The notes under the pieces are model-generated. The model had not been told where the DNA came from. It saw only the letters and a list, made by a program, of their open reading frames with translations, and did no database searches. This document shows positions 25,932 to 34,496 of a DNA stretch of 64,000 nt, piece after piece. How positions within the stretch are numbered: the first letter of the stretch is position 1; every line of letters starts with the position of its first letter. The translations under genes and the position numbers were made by a program. Source of the DNA: Bog-756 sp963756515 (lineage in GTDB: Bacteria > Actinomycetota > Acidimicrobiia > Acidimicrobiales > RAAP-2); assembly GCA_963756515.1 (NCBI GenBank), contig CAVWNV010000009.1, forward strand, positions 1 to 64,000, read 5' to 3'.

Positions 25932-26556
25932 TTACGGCTCGGTCGGGTTGGTGATCCCCCGCATGAAGATCTCCGCGAACGGCTTGGCCACGTCCCGGGC
26001 CGTCAACGGTCCGCCCGGCTTCAGCCACAGGTAGGTGTAGTTGTGCATCCCGAGCCACGCCATCGTCGTCAGCCTCGGCTCCAGCGGCCGGAACTCTCCC
26101 GAGTCCACGCCAGCCTGGAACACCGCCTCCACCCGTCGCTCGTACTCGCGGCGGCGGGCGCGGAATTGGGCGGCCCGATCGCCCGTCAGCGCCGGGAACT
26201 CGTGCAGGAAGACCCAGACGTGATCGGGGTAGCGATGGATCACGTCGAGCAGTTCGTCACCGAGCATGGCCAGCTGCCGGGACGGGGTCCCGCCGGCCAC
26301 GGCCACGCGGTCGGCGCCCGAGCATCACCTCGTCCATCACCCGATCGTGGATGGCGGCCAGCAGCTCCTCCTTGGATCCGATGTAGTGGTACAGCGCACC
26401 CTTGCCGAGGTCGTTGGCGGCACAGAGCTCCATGATGCCGGTGGCGTGGTAGCCGCGCTTGGCGAAGACCGGTGCTGACGTGTCGATGATCACCTGGCGC
26501 CGCGCCTGCCAGTTGGCTCTGCGGGGAGCGTCGCCGGTCGATTCCGTCCGTGCCAT
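25932..26556 (-). pseudogene. TetR family regulator (TetR-2), single frameshift
   Basis: The N-terminal part from ATG 26556 is a clear TetR HTH: RQVIIDTSAPVFAKRGYHATGIMELCAANDLGKGALYHYIGSKEELL. After VMDEVMLG (about 26315) the frame changes, and the ligand domain continues in another frame as VAVAGGTPSRQLAMLGDELLDVIHRYPDHVWVF to a normal C-terminus. Removing one base of a GGG run would restore a protein of about 207 residues (LGADRVAVAGG), so a sequencing error is the simplest reading. A -10-like TAACCT lies 8 bases before the ATG. It sits among the catabolic genes and is a second candidate regulator of the island. Confidence 0.8.
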
Positions 26557-26718
26557 TGGCAGCGAGGTTAGCGGGCCGCCCCGGAGGGGCGGTGATCTGG
26601 CTAACGTCGGGCCGGCCCCGGTTCGGGCCCCGGTCCGGGCTCCGGTCACGGCCCCCATGCCGGCTGGGAGGGGAGCATCACGAGTGATCGAACCGATCGA
26701 AGGGGTGCGTTCCCGATC

Positions 26719-28260
26719 ATGACGTCACCACCGACCATGCAGCCGGACATGAACTGGTTCGGCGTGCTGGCCCACTACGCCACCCGGACACCCGAGCAGG
26801 CCATCACGGTATTCGAGGGCGAGACGACCACGTACGGGACGATGGCCCGACGGGCCACCGAGCTGGCCGGTGGCCTGGCCGACCGTGGCATCGGCGCCGG
26901 CGACGTGGTGGCGCTCCTCTCCTACAACTGCCCCGAGTTCTTGGAGACGATCTTCGCCGCCAACTACCTCGGCGCCATCGCCATGCCCATCAACTGGCGC
27001 CTGGCCGCGCCGGAGGTGCGCTTCATCCTCGACCACTCCGGAGCCGGCGCGCTGGTGTGCGACGAGCCGCTGGTCGAATTGGCCGACGAGGCCACGCAGG
27101 GCATCGGCACCACACTCGTCCGAGCCTGCATAGCGGACCGGGCCGGCCGCGGCTGGACGACCCTGTCCGACCTGCGGGCCACCCCCGGCACCGCCACCAG
27201 GGTTGCCGTGGGCGCCGATGACGTCCACCGCCTGATGTACACGTCCGGCACCACCGGGCGTCCCAAGGGCGTCATGCTCACCCACGCCAACCTGGCCTGG
27301 AAGAACGCCGCCCACATGGCCGAGTTCGGCTTCACGCGGTCCGAGCTGGGATTGGCCTGCGGTCCGCTCTACCACGTGGGCGCCCTGGATCTCACCACGA
27401 CGTCGCTCATCGCCGCCGGTGCCACCACCATCATCCACCGCTCCTTCGACGCCGCCACCGTGGTCGACGAGCTCGAACGCTCCGGGGTGACGACGGTGTG
27501 GCTGGCGCCGGCCATGGTCAACGCCATCATGGCCCTGCCCGACATCGACCACCGCGACCTGTCGTCGGTGCGCGTGGTGGTCAACGGTGGTGAGAAGATG
27601 CCCGTCCCGCTCATCGAGCGGCTCCAGCGCACCTTCCCGTCGGCATGGTTCGCCGATGCCTACGGTCTCACCGAGACCGTCTCGGGGGACACCTTCCTCG
27701 ACCGGGACAGCATGGTGACGAAGCTCGGGAGCGTAGGCCGTCCGTGCCTCTACCTCGAGCTCGACATCTGGGACCAGAGGGGGACACCGTTACCGGCCGG
27801 GCAGCGGGGGGAGATCGTGATGCGCGGTCCCAAGGTGTTCAAGGGCTACTGGCGGGACCCCGATGCCACCGCCGACGCCTTCGCCGGAGGGTGGTTCCAC
27901 ACCGGCGACGTCGGCGTGCGGGACGAGGACGGCTACCTCTTCATCGTCGACCGGTTCAAGGACATGATCGTGTCGGGCGGGGAGAACATCGCCAGCTCGG
28001 AGATCGAACGCGTCCTCTATGAGCACGATGCGGTGCTGGAGGTGGCGGTGGTGGGCCGGCCCGACGACCGATGGGGCGAGGTCCCGATCGCCTTCGTGGT
28101 CCTGCGCCCGGACACCACCGTGACCCCCGAATCCCTGCTCGACCACTGCCGATCGCAGCTGGCCCGCTTCAAGGTGCCCAGGGCGGTCACCTTCGTGGAC
28201 GCGCTGCCCCGCAATCCGTCGGGAAAGGTGCTCAAGCGGGAGCTCCGCGGCGGCACTTGA
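26719..28260 (+). CDS. Long-chain-type acyl-CoA synthetase (AMP-forming)
   Basis: A 513-residue ANL enzyme forming an acyl-CoA from a free acid, ATP and CoA. LMYTSGTTGRPKGVMLTH is the P-loop-like motif, YGLTETVSGD the A5 region, GWFHTGDVGVRDEDGYLFIVDRFKDMIVSGGENI spans A7-A8 and PRNPSGKVLKREL holds the catalytic Lys. The sequence style resembles FadD3/FadD13-like enzymes of actinobacteria, but a substrate cannot be fixed. ATG 26719 starts the gene, with a -10-like TAACGT about 110 bases upstream. It is divergent from TetR-2 and probably feeds the beta-oxidation genes nearby. Confidence 0.92.
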   Translation: MTSPPTMQPDMNWFGVLAHYATRTPEQAITVFEGETTTYGTMARRATELAGGLADRGIGAGDVVALLSYNCPEFLETIFAANYLGAIAMPINWRLAAPEVRFILDHSGAGALVCDEPLVELADEATQGIGTTLVRACIADRAGRGWTTLSDLRATPGTATRVAVGADDVHRLMYTSGTTGRPKGVMLTHANLAWKNAAHMAEFGFTRSELGLACGPLYHVGALDLTTTSLIAAGATTIIHRSFDAATVVDELERSGVTTVWLAPAMVNAIMALPDIDHRDLSSVRVVVNGGEKMPVPLIERLQRTFPSAWFADAYGLTETVSGDTFLDRDSMVTKLGSVGRPCLYLELDIWDQRGTPLPAGQRGEIVMRGPKVFKGYWRDPDATADAFAGGWFHTGDVGVRDEDGYLFIVDRFKDMIVSGGENIASSEIERVLYEHDAVLEVAVVGRPDDRWGEVPIAFVVLRPDTTVTPESLLDHCRSQLARFKVPRAVTFVDALPRNPSGKVLKRELRGGT

Positions 28261-28298
28261 GCCAATCGAGGTCTCCGGCTCCGTGGGCCGGGGGACCC

Positions 28299-28311
28299 TA
28301 TGCTGTGCGAG
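28299..28311 (+). promoter_or_regulatory. -10 element immediately upstream of a GTG start (leaderless promoter)
   Basis: TATGCT at 28299-28304 is followed by six bases and then the GTG of the DapB-like gene; no purine-rich ribosome site lies between. Transcription would start at or next to the GTG, giving a leaderless mRNA. Confidence 0.4.
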
Positions 28312-29378
28312 TGCACAACAACAACAGGCGCTATCGGGTCGTCCAGTGGACGACGGGAAATGTCGGTACCAGCTCGGTGCGGGCCATCGTGGCCAACCCC
28401 GGCCTCGAGCTCGTCGGCTGTTATGCGTGGTCGCCGGAGAAGGTCGGCCGGGACGTCGGGGAGCTGTGCGGTATCGGGCCGCTGGGCCTGGCCGCTACCG
28501 ATGACGTCGATGCGTTGCTCGAGCTGAGGCCCGACTGCGTGGTGTACAACCCGATGTGGATCGACGTGGGGGAGCTGGTGCGCATCCTGTCGGCCGGCGT
28601 CAACGTGGTGGCCACGGCGGCCTTCATCACCGGGCACAACCTCGGTGAGGGCCGCGACCGGATCGTCGAAGCGTGCCGGTCGGGCGGCTCGACCATGTTC
28701 GGTACGGGAATCAGCCCCGGCTTCGCCGAGTTGTTGGCCATCGTGTCGGCCGGTGTCTGCGATCGGGTCGACAAGATCACCGTGAGCGAGGCGGCCGACA
28801 CGACGTTCTACGACTCCCCGGCCACCGAGCGCCCCGTGGGCTTCGGCCAGCCCATCGACCATCCCGACCTCCAGTCGATGACGGCGGAGGGCACCGCGGT
28901 CTTCGGTGAAGCAGTGCGGTTGGTCGCCGACGCCATCGGGGTGGCGCTCGACGGTGTCCGCTGCGACGCCGAGTACGCGCAGACCACGGCCGATCTCGAC
29001 CTCGGCTCGTGGACCATCGGGGCCGGCTGCGTGGCCGGGGTGGCGGCCAGTTGGAAGGGTCTGGTCGGTGATCGGGTCGTCGTCGAGCTGGCGGTCAGGT
29101 GGCGAAAAGGTCAGACCCTGGAGCCGGACTGGCAGATCGAACAGGACGGTTGGGTGATCACCGTCGACGGCCGGCCGACGGTGACGGCCACCGTCGGCTT
29201 CCTGCCACCCCCCGACTTCGGGGCCGAGACCATGGAGGAGTTCATGGTGCTGGGGCACATCATGACAGCGATGCCTCCCATCAACGCCATACCGGCCGTG
29301 GTGGCCGCGGCACCGGGCATCGTCACCTACAACGACCTACCGCTGGTGCTGCCCCGAGGCACCGTGGCGACCGCATAG
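28311..29378 (+). CDS. Dihydrodipicolinate-reductase-like NAD(P)-binding protein
   Basis: A 355-residue oxidoreductase-like protein with an N-terminal Rossmann fold, YRVVQWTTGNVGTSSVRAIVANPGLELVGCYAWSPEKVGRDVGEL, as in DapB-N and related amine dehydrogenase-like families. VVYNPMWIDVGELVRILSAGVNVVATAAFITG is the second conserved block. The C-terminal half differs from true DapB, so lysine biosynthesis is not implied. Such proteins are frequent in actinobacterial lipid and steroid degradation clusters, with unknown substrate. GTG 28311 is chosen because the next family residues follow at once and the -10 is adjacent. It is followed by a short direct repeat. Confidence 0.8.
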   Translation: MHNNNRRYRVVQWTTGNVGTSSVRAIVANPGLELVGCYAWSPEKVGRDVGELCGIGPLGLAATDDVDALLELRPDCVVYNPMWIDVGELVRILSAGVNVVATAAFITGHNLGEGRDRIVEACRSGGSTMFGTGISPGFAELLAIVSAGVCDRVDKITVSEAADTTFYDSPATERPVGFGQPIDHPDLQSMTAEGTAVFGEAVRLVADAIGVALDGVRCDAEYAQTTADLDLGSWTIGAGCVAGVAASWKGLVGDRVVVELAVRWRKGQTLEPDWQIEQDGWVITVDGRPTVTATVGFLPPPDFGAETMEEFMVLGHIMTAMPPINAIPAVVAAAPGIVTYNDLPLVLPRGTVATA

Positions 29379-29426
29379 CCGGGCCTCCGAGCTCCGAAGC
29401 ATCCGGGCCTCCGAGCTCCGAAGCAT
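29379..29426. repeat. Two tandem copies of a 24-bp repeat plus a partial third
   Basis: The unit starts CCGGGCCTCCGAGCTCCGAA and is repeated exactly at 29379-29402 and 29403-29426; CCGGGCC begins a third copy. It lies directly after the DapB-like stop codon in a convergent gap, much like the 26-bp array at 22.3 kb. Confidence 0.85.
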
Positions 29427-29481
29427 CCGGGCCCCTGCCCCCCACGTCAGGCCAGCCAAGGAATCCCCCCAACATCCAACT

Positions 29482-29503
29482 GACCTGACGACACCATCAG
29501 GTC
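29482..29503. terminator. Possible weak terminator hairpin
   Basis: GACCTGA and TCAGGTC form a 7-bp stem with an 8-base loop. No T-run follows. It lies in the gap between the convergent DapB-like and isochorismatase-fold genes, which otherwise holds the 24-bp repeat and three CGTCGACA-like words. Confidence 0.3.
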
Positions 29504-29629
29504 TACACCCGTTTCGGCCCTGCGCCCGCCGCCACCGGCCGGGACCTCATCGACAGTCGTCGACAACCGTCGACAGGTGGGGCCGCGGTCGGCCGCCGAC
29601 GAGCGGTCGAGCCGTCGCTGAGCCTCCGC

Positions 29630-30253
29630 TCAGGCGTCCCAGGCCGCCACCAGCTCGTCGACGGTGGTCAGGGTGCTGATCAAGGGAAAGGTGGTGTCGA
29701 GCACGCCGTCGGCGTAGGCCCGGGGCACGCCGGCCACGGTGTCACGGGGCACCACGACGCGGTAGCCGAGGTTGACGGCCTCGATGGCGAGCCCCAGCAC
29801 CCCCAGGTTGACCGACACCCCGGTGGCCACCACCGTCTCCACTCCCAGGCTGCGCAGCCAGGTGTCCAGCGCCGTGCCGGTGAACGGCGACACCCCGTGG
29901 AGACGTGAGGAGACCAGGTCGCCGGGCTCGGGTCCGAGCTCGGCGACCAGCTCGGCCGGCGGCGTGCCCGCCAGCAGGTGGTCGGGATTGCGGATCATGG
30001 CCGCGATGAGCGCGCAGTTGACGGTGGATCCGGCCCGGTCCGGTCGGAACTCGGCCGTGCAGTGCACCACGGGAACGCCTCGGGCCCGGGCCGCGGCCAG
30101 CAGACGGGCCGTGTTGGGCACCACGCCGACGTGGCCGGCCGCCTCGGCCAACTGGGGGAAGGAGCTGAGGTCGCCGACCACGCCCCGTTGAATCTCCTGG
30201 GTCAGGACGGCGCACGTGCCCGGGGCGGCCAGGTCGCTCAGATCGACGGGCAC
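29630..30253 (-). CDS. Isochorismatase-fold protein lacking the catalytic Cys
   Basis: A 207-residue alpha/beta protein of the cysteine hydrolase superfamily. The N-terminal AVLTQEIQRGVVG replaces the usual D-x-Q-N-D-F start, and VVATGVSVNLGVLGLAIEAVNLGYRVVVPRDTVAG covers the nucleophile loop, where the T-G-V-x-T-x-x-C pattern has Gly instead of Cys. EntB/PhzD-type isochorismatases also have Gly there and use Asp chemistry, but here the Asp too is altered. It may hydrolyse a vinyl ether or only bind a ligand. It lies 71 bp behind the FadD19-like gene on the same strand. Confidence 0.8.
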   Translation of the reverse strand: MPVDLSDLAAPGTCAVLTQEIQRGVVGDLSSFPQLAEAAGHVGVVPNTARLLAAARARGVPVVHCTAEFRPDRAGSTVNCALIAAMIRNPDHLLAGTPPAELVAELGPEPGDLVSSRLHGVSPFTGTALDTWLRSLGVETVVATGVSVNLGVLGLAIEAVNLGYRVVVPRDTVAGVPRAYADGVLDTTFPLISTLTTVDELVAAWDA

Positions 30254-30324
30254 CGGCTGACCTCATTGGCCCGGGCCGGCGCGCCGGTCCATGCCCTGAC
30301 GCCGTGTCCGGTCCGTGACCCGGG

Positions 30325-31968
30325 TCACGTTCCCGATGACGTGCGGAGCCCCCCGCTGTCGGTCTCCTCGGGCACCTCGGCCACGATGTCCGCGGCCCAG
30401 CGGTAGTCGGGTTTGCCGCTCGGGGAGCGGAGGATGGTGTCCACCACGTGCAGCTGCCTCGGCACCTTGTAACCGGCGATGGCGTCGCGACAGTGGGCCT
30501 GGATGTCCTCGAGGCTGGGGTGCTTGTCCGCCCTCGGCTGGATGATGGCGGCCACCCGCTGGCCCCAGCGCTCGTCGGGGGCTCCGACCACGATGGCGTC
30601 GAACACCTCGGGATGGGAACGGACGGCCGACTCGACCTCCTCGGGGAAGATCTTCTCGCCTCCGGAGTTGATGGAGACCGATCCCCGCCCGAGCAGGGTG
30701 ATGGAACCATCGGCCTCCACCGTGGCGAAGTCGCCGGGCATCGAGTACCGGACCCCGTCCACGTGGACGAACACCTCGGCCGACTTGACCGGGTCGTTGT
30801 AGTAGCCGAGCGGGATATCACCGAACCGGGCGATCTTTCCGATGACCCCCGAACCCGGCTCCACCACCTTCATGTCCTCGTCGAAGACCACCGTGTTCCC
30901 GAGCACCGAGACGGTGGGCCCGCTCTTCATGGCGGTATTGCCCTTGCCCATGGTCACCATGCCGTTGTTGCCGGACTCCGACGATCCGATGGCGTCGATG
31001 ATGAGGATGTTGGGCAGGTGCTTGAAGAACTCGTCCTTGACCGGCGCCGAGAACAGCGCAGCCGACGAGGTGATGGCATACAGCGAGGACAGGTCGTAGG
31101 CCGCTCCGGGGTCGTCGAGCGCCTCGACCAGGGGTTTCCCCATGGCGTCGCCGGTGATCATGATGGAGTTGGCCTTCTCCGACTCGACCAGGTGCCAGAC
31201 CTCGTGGGGATCGAACTTGGGCACCAGGATGGTCCGGTTGCCGACGAAGCTCTGGCCCAGGATGGACCACTGGGTGGCGCCGTGCATCAGCGGCGCGATG
31301 GGCAGCAGGGTGACCTGGCCCCCCTGGCCCTTCTCCACCATCTCCTCGGGCCGTTGCACCCGGGTGTTGGTGTGGGGATCGACGCCGCCGCCCAAGGCGT
31401 AGAAGACGTCTTCGTGTCGCCACACCACGCCCTTGGGTAGTCCCGTGGTGCCGCCGGTGTAGAGGATGTAGTGGTCGTCGTTGGACCGGGGGGCGAAGTC
31501 CCGCTCGGGACCGCCCTCGGCCATGGCCTCCTCGTAGGGCACCGCACCGGCCGGCGGTGTCAGGCCCGACCCGTCGTCGACGGTGACGACCAGCCGCAGG
31601 TCGGGGAGCTCGGGGAGGAGCTCGGTCACCTGGGGGCTGTAGCTGGCCTGATGGACCAGGGCCACCAGATCGGCGTTGGTGAAGAGATAGCGGAGCTCGT
31701 CTTTGACGTAGCGGTAGTTGATGTTGATCCAGACCGCCCGCAGCTTGAACACGGCCCAGGCCGTCTCCACCCACTCCACGCTGTTGAGCGAGTAGATGCC
31801 CACGTGGTCGCCGGGCCCGACGCCCCGGCCGGCCAGGAAGTGGGCCAGTCGGTTGGCTCGCGCCTCCATCTCGGCGAACGTGCGGCGCTCGCCTGCGGCC
31901 ACCAGGTACTCGCGGTCCCCGAAGGCGTCCACCGCCGCCTCGAACAGATCAGCCAGGTTGAACGTCAT
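30325..31968 (-). CDS. FadD19-like acyl-CoA synthetase
   Basis: A 547-residue ANL enzyme. ILYTGGTTGLPKGVVWRHEDVFYALGGG and PIAPLMHGATQW are hallmarks of the FadD17/FadD19 group, whose M. tuberculosis and Rhodococcus members attach CoA to steroid side chains. GDIPLGYYNDPVKSAE and the C-terminal SINSGGEKIFPEEVESAVRSHPEV...RSPSGKPDYRWA with Lys complete the core. ATG 31968 gives a start typical for the family (MTFNLADLFEAAVDAFGDR). A KstR-like box lies just upstream, matching the known control of fadD19 by KstR in mycobacteria. Steroid or isoprenoid side-chain activation is the likely role. Confidence 0.88.
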   Translation of the reverse strand: MTFNLADLFEAAVDAFGDREYLVAAGERRTFAEMEARANRLAHFLAGRGVGPGDHVGIYSLNSVEWVETAWAVFKLRAVWININYRYVKDELRYLFTNADLVALVHQASYSPQVTELLPELPDLRLVVTVDDGSGLTPPAGAVPYEEAMAEGGPERDFAPRSNDDHYILYTGGTTGLPKGVVWRHEDVFYALGGGVDPHTNTRVQRPEEMVEKGQGGQVTLLPIAPLMHGATQWSILGQSFVGNRTILVPKFDPHEVWHLVESEKANSIMITGDAMGKPLVEALDDPGAAYDLSSLYAITSSAALFSAPVKDEFFKHLPNILIIDAIGSSESGNNGMVTMGKGNTAMKSGPTVSVLGNTVVFDEDMKVVEPGSGVIGKIARFGDIPLGYYNDPVKSAEVFVHVDGVRYSMPGDFATVEADGSITLLGRGSVSINSGGEKIFPEEVESAVRSHPEVFDAIVVGAPDERWGQRVAAIIQPRADKHPSLEDIQAHCRDAIAGYKVPRQLHVVDTILRSPSGKPDYRWAADIVAEVPEETDSGGLRTSSGT

Positions 31969-31977
31969 CGGCCAGTC

Positions 31978-31993
31978 AGTAGAACACGTTTCC
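31978..31993 (-). promoter_or_regulatory. KstR-like box and -10 of the FadD19-like gene
   Basis: The plus strand reads TAGAACACGTTTCC at 31980-31993, matching TnnAACnnGTTnnA at every fixed position but the last. On the minus strand the box overlaps a TCTACT -10 element (31983-31978) that lies nine bases before the ATG. Repressor binding would block transcription, as for KstR targets in mycobacteria. Confidence 0.45.
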
Positions 31994-32125
31994 ATTCCGG
32001 CGGCAAACAAGTCCCGGGGGTGGTCACGGGTCCGGCGAGGTCCCTGTGCACGGCCACGCGCAGCCCCGGCGGGAGCCACGTCGGGTGGCATGGCCGTGGT
32101 GGCGGCCGGTGGGTCCGACCAGGTC

Positions 32126-34213
32126 TCAGTCGGTGGTCTCCTGGGCGCTCATGGTGGCCGGACGGGCCGGTGCCCGTGGGACCGAGCGGGACGGCGGGAC
32201 CGACGGTGTCGGTGCTGCCGGGGTGGTTGTCGTCGAGGACCCGCGGTCGTCCACGCCGGCCTCGACCACCAACCCGACCGCGGCCCGAACAGAGCGGGCC
32301 ATCCCCGCCGCATCGAGGCCCAGGTGAGCGAGGATCCGGTCCGGCTTGTCCTGGGGGATGTAGGCACGGGGGATCCCGAGGGAGATGACCGGCGGGGCGG
32401 CACCGCTCGGGCACGACTCCCGCAGGGCGTCGGCGACGAACATTCCGGCGCCACCCTGGCGCACCCCGTCCTCGGCCGTGATGATCACGGTGTGGCGGGC
32501 GGCATCGGCCAGCATGACCGGGTCGGGGTTCGACACCACCCGGACGTCCCAGACGGTGGCGTCGATGCCCTCCTCCGCCACCAGCCGCGCCGCCTCCTCG
32601 GCCGCCGACACCATCTTCCCCACCGCCATGATGCAGACCGAGCCGTCGCCGGAGCGCACGCAACGGGCATTGAGTCCGGTGCCCACCGGACCCACCGTGC
32701 CCGGAGCCACCCACGGTGCCGGTGTCTTCGGAAAGCGGATCATGGAGGGGCCGTCGATGGTCAGGGCCTGGGCCAGCATGACCTCGACCTCCCCGGCCGA
32801 GGACGGCGCGAACACGGTCATGCCCGGGATCGAGAGGCCGAGGGCCATGTCCAGCACCCCGTGATGGCTGGGTCCGTCGTCGCCGGTGATGCCGGCGCGG
32901 TCGAGGACCAGCACCACCGGCAGCCGGTGCAGCCCGACGTCGAGGTTGGCCTGGTCGAAAGCCCGGCTGAAGAAGGTCGAGTACACGGCCACCACCGGAC
33001 GCATACCGGCCATGGCCATGCCGGCCGCGGCCGTGACCGCGTGCTGCTCGGCGATCCCGACGTCGACGAACCGGTCCGGGAACCGGGCCTGGAAGGGGAG
33101 GAGACCGGTCGGCCCGGGCATGGCCGCGGTGATGGCCACGATGCGCGGGTCGGCCTCGGCGTGGCGGAGCAACGAACGGGTGAAGGCGTCGGTGTACGTG
33201 GTCACCGGGAGCTCCGTGCCACCGATCACGCCGGCCTCGAGGGTCGTACCTGCGCCGGCCACGGTGCCGGCCCCCATGCCGGCCGGTTCCCCGGCCGCGA
33301 TCGTCGGCACCGACACCTTGACGTCATGGAGTCGCTGGATGTCGTCCTCTTCGGCCGGCGCGTAGCCCCGGCCCTTCTTCGTCATGACGTGGACCACGAT
33401 GGGCCCGGGCCACTCGGACGCATTGGCCAGAGCCTGTTCGACCCCGGCGATGTCGTGACCGTCGATGGGACCGGCGTAGCGGATGCCGAGGGCCTCGAAG
33501 AAGGTGTGGGGCGTGACCACCTCCCGCAGCGCGCTGGTGAGGCCGTGCACCCCGGAGTAGGCCAGGTCGCCGACGCCGGGCAGCTCCCGGATGAGGTGCC
33601 GGATGCGCTGGCGGGCCTGCACGTAGGCCGGGTTCAGCCGGAGGTGCGTCAGTCCGAGGGAGAGCCGGGAGATGGTGGGGGCGTAGGAGCGCCCGTTGTC
33701 GTTCAGCACGATGACCACCGGGGTGCCGGAGTGGCCCAGGTTGTTGAGGGCCTCGTAGGCCATCCCACCGGTGAGGGCCCCGTCGCCCACCACCGCCACC
33801 ACCCTCCGGTGGCTGCCCTGCAGCTCGAACGCACTGGCCAGGCCGTGGGCGTAGCTCAGGATGGTCGAGGCGTGGCTGTTCTCGACCCAGTCGTGCTCGG
33901 ACTCGGTACGGTTCGGGTACCCGGACAGTCCGTGGGCCTGGCGCAGCTGGGGGAAGGAGTGCCGCCGCCCGGTGACGAGCTTGTGGACGTAGGCCTGGTG
34001 GCCGGTGTCCCACAACAGCACGTCACGGGGGGAGTCGAAGGTCCGGTGGAGGGCCAAGGTGAGTTCCACCACGCCCAGGTTCGACCCCAGGTGGCCCCCG
34101 GTGGCCGTCACCGCCTGGACGATGAACTCCCGGATCTCAGCGGACAGGACCTCCAGCTCCTCCGGTGTGAGCGAGCGGAGGTCGTCGGGACTGTCGATGT
34201 GTTCGAGGATCAT
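32126..34213 (-). CDS. dxs: 1-deoxy-D-xylulose-5-phosphate synthase
   Basis: A 695-residue ThDP enzyme that condenses pyruvate and glyceraldehyde-3-phosphate, the first step of the non-mevalonate isoprenoid route. TGGHLGSNLGVVELTLALH, the ThDP motif GDGALTGGMAYEALNNLG, DGHDIAGVEQAL and the second-domain segments MPGPTGLLPFQARFPDRFVDVGIAEQHAVTAAAGMA are all present. AAGGAACTCC precedes ATG 34213. The C-terminal Ser/Thr/Pro-rich tail of about 35 residues is an extension beyond the usual end. It shares its upstream region with the divergent AIM24 gene. Confidence 0.96.
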   Translation of the reverse strand: MILEHIDSPDDLRSLTPEELEVLSAEIREFIVQAVTATGGHLGSNLGVVELTLALHRTFDSPRDVLLWDTGHQAYVHKLVTGRRHSFPQLRQAHGLSGYPNRTESEHDWVENSHASTILSYAHGLASAFELQGSHRRVVAVVGDGALTGGMAYEALNNLGHSGTPVVIVLNDNGRSYAPTISRLSLGLTHLRLNPAYVQARQRIRHLIRELPGVGDLAYSGVHGLTSALREVVTPHTFFEALGIRYAGPIDGHDIAGVEQALANASEWPGPIVVHVMTKKGRGYAPAEEDDIQRLHDVKVSVPTIAAGEPAGMGAGTVAGAGTTLEAGVIGGTELPVTTYTDAFTRSLLRHAEADPRIVAITAAMPGPTGLLPFQARFPDRFVDVGIAEQHAVTAAAGMAMAGMRPVVAVYSTFFSRAFDQANLDVGLHRLPVVLVLDRAGITGDDGPSHHGVLDMALGLSIPGMTVFAPSSAGEVEVMLAQALTIDGPSMIRFPKTPAPWVAPGTVGPVGTGLNARCVRSGDGSVCIMAVGKMVSAAEEAARLVAEEGIDATVWDVRVVSNPDPVMLADAARHTVIITAEDGVRQGGAGMFVADALRESCPSGAAPPVISLGIPRAYIPQDKPDRILAHLGLDAAGMARSVRAAVGLVVEAGVDDRGSSTTTTPAAPTPSVPPSRSVPRAPARPATMSAQETTD

Positions 34214-34455
34214 GGGCGCAAGGAGTTCCTTTCAGGCGAGGCTACCAGCGGGCCGGCCCGGAGACTGCTGATCGGGCCACCGGTGCCCGGGCCATTCCGA
34301 GCACGGGTCCACGACGCCTCCTACGGTTGGGAGCAGACTGTGGACGGGTCCAGGCGTCGTCGCTCCGTCCCGGCCCCGGGCCGATGATGACGATGCCGGA
34401 GGGACCGGAGGGACTGCCAGCGGGACACGGGGACCGGGAAGACACGGACGACAGA

Positions 34456-34491
34456 GAAGACAAGCGGGAAGACAAGCGGGAAGACAAGGAG
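34456..34491 (+). repeat. Three tandem 12-bp units in the leader of the AIM24 gene
   Basis: GAAGACAAGCGG occurs at 34456 and 34468, and a third copy at 34480 reads GAAGACAAGGAG, whose end becomes the AAGGAGG ribosome site of the downstream gene. The purine-rich repeat could present extra weak ribosome standby sites. The rest of the 283-base divergent gap to dxs shows nothing I can name. Confidence 0.7.
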
Positions 34492-34496
34492 GCGCC

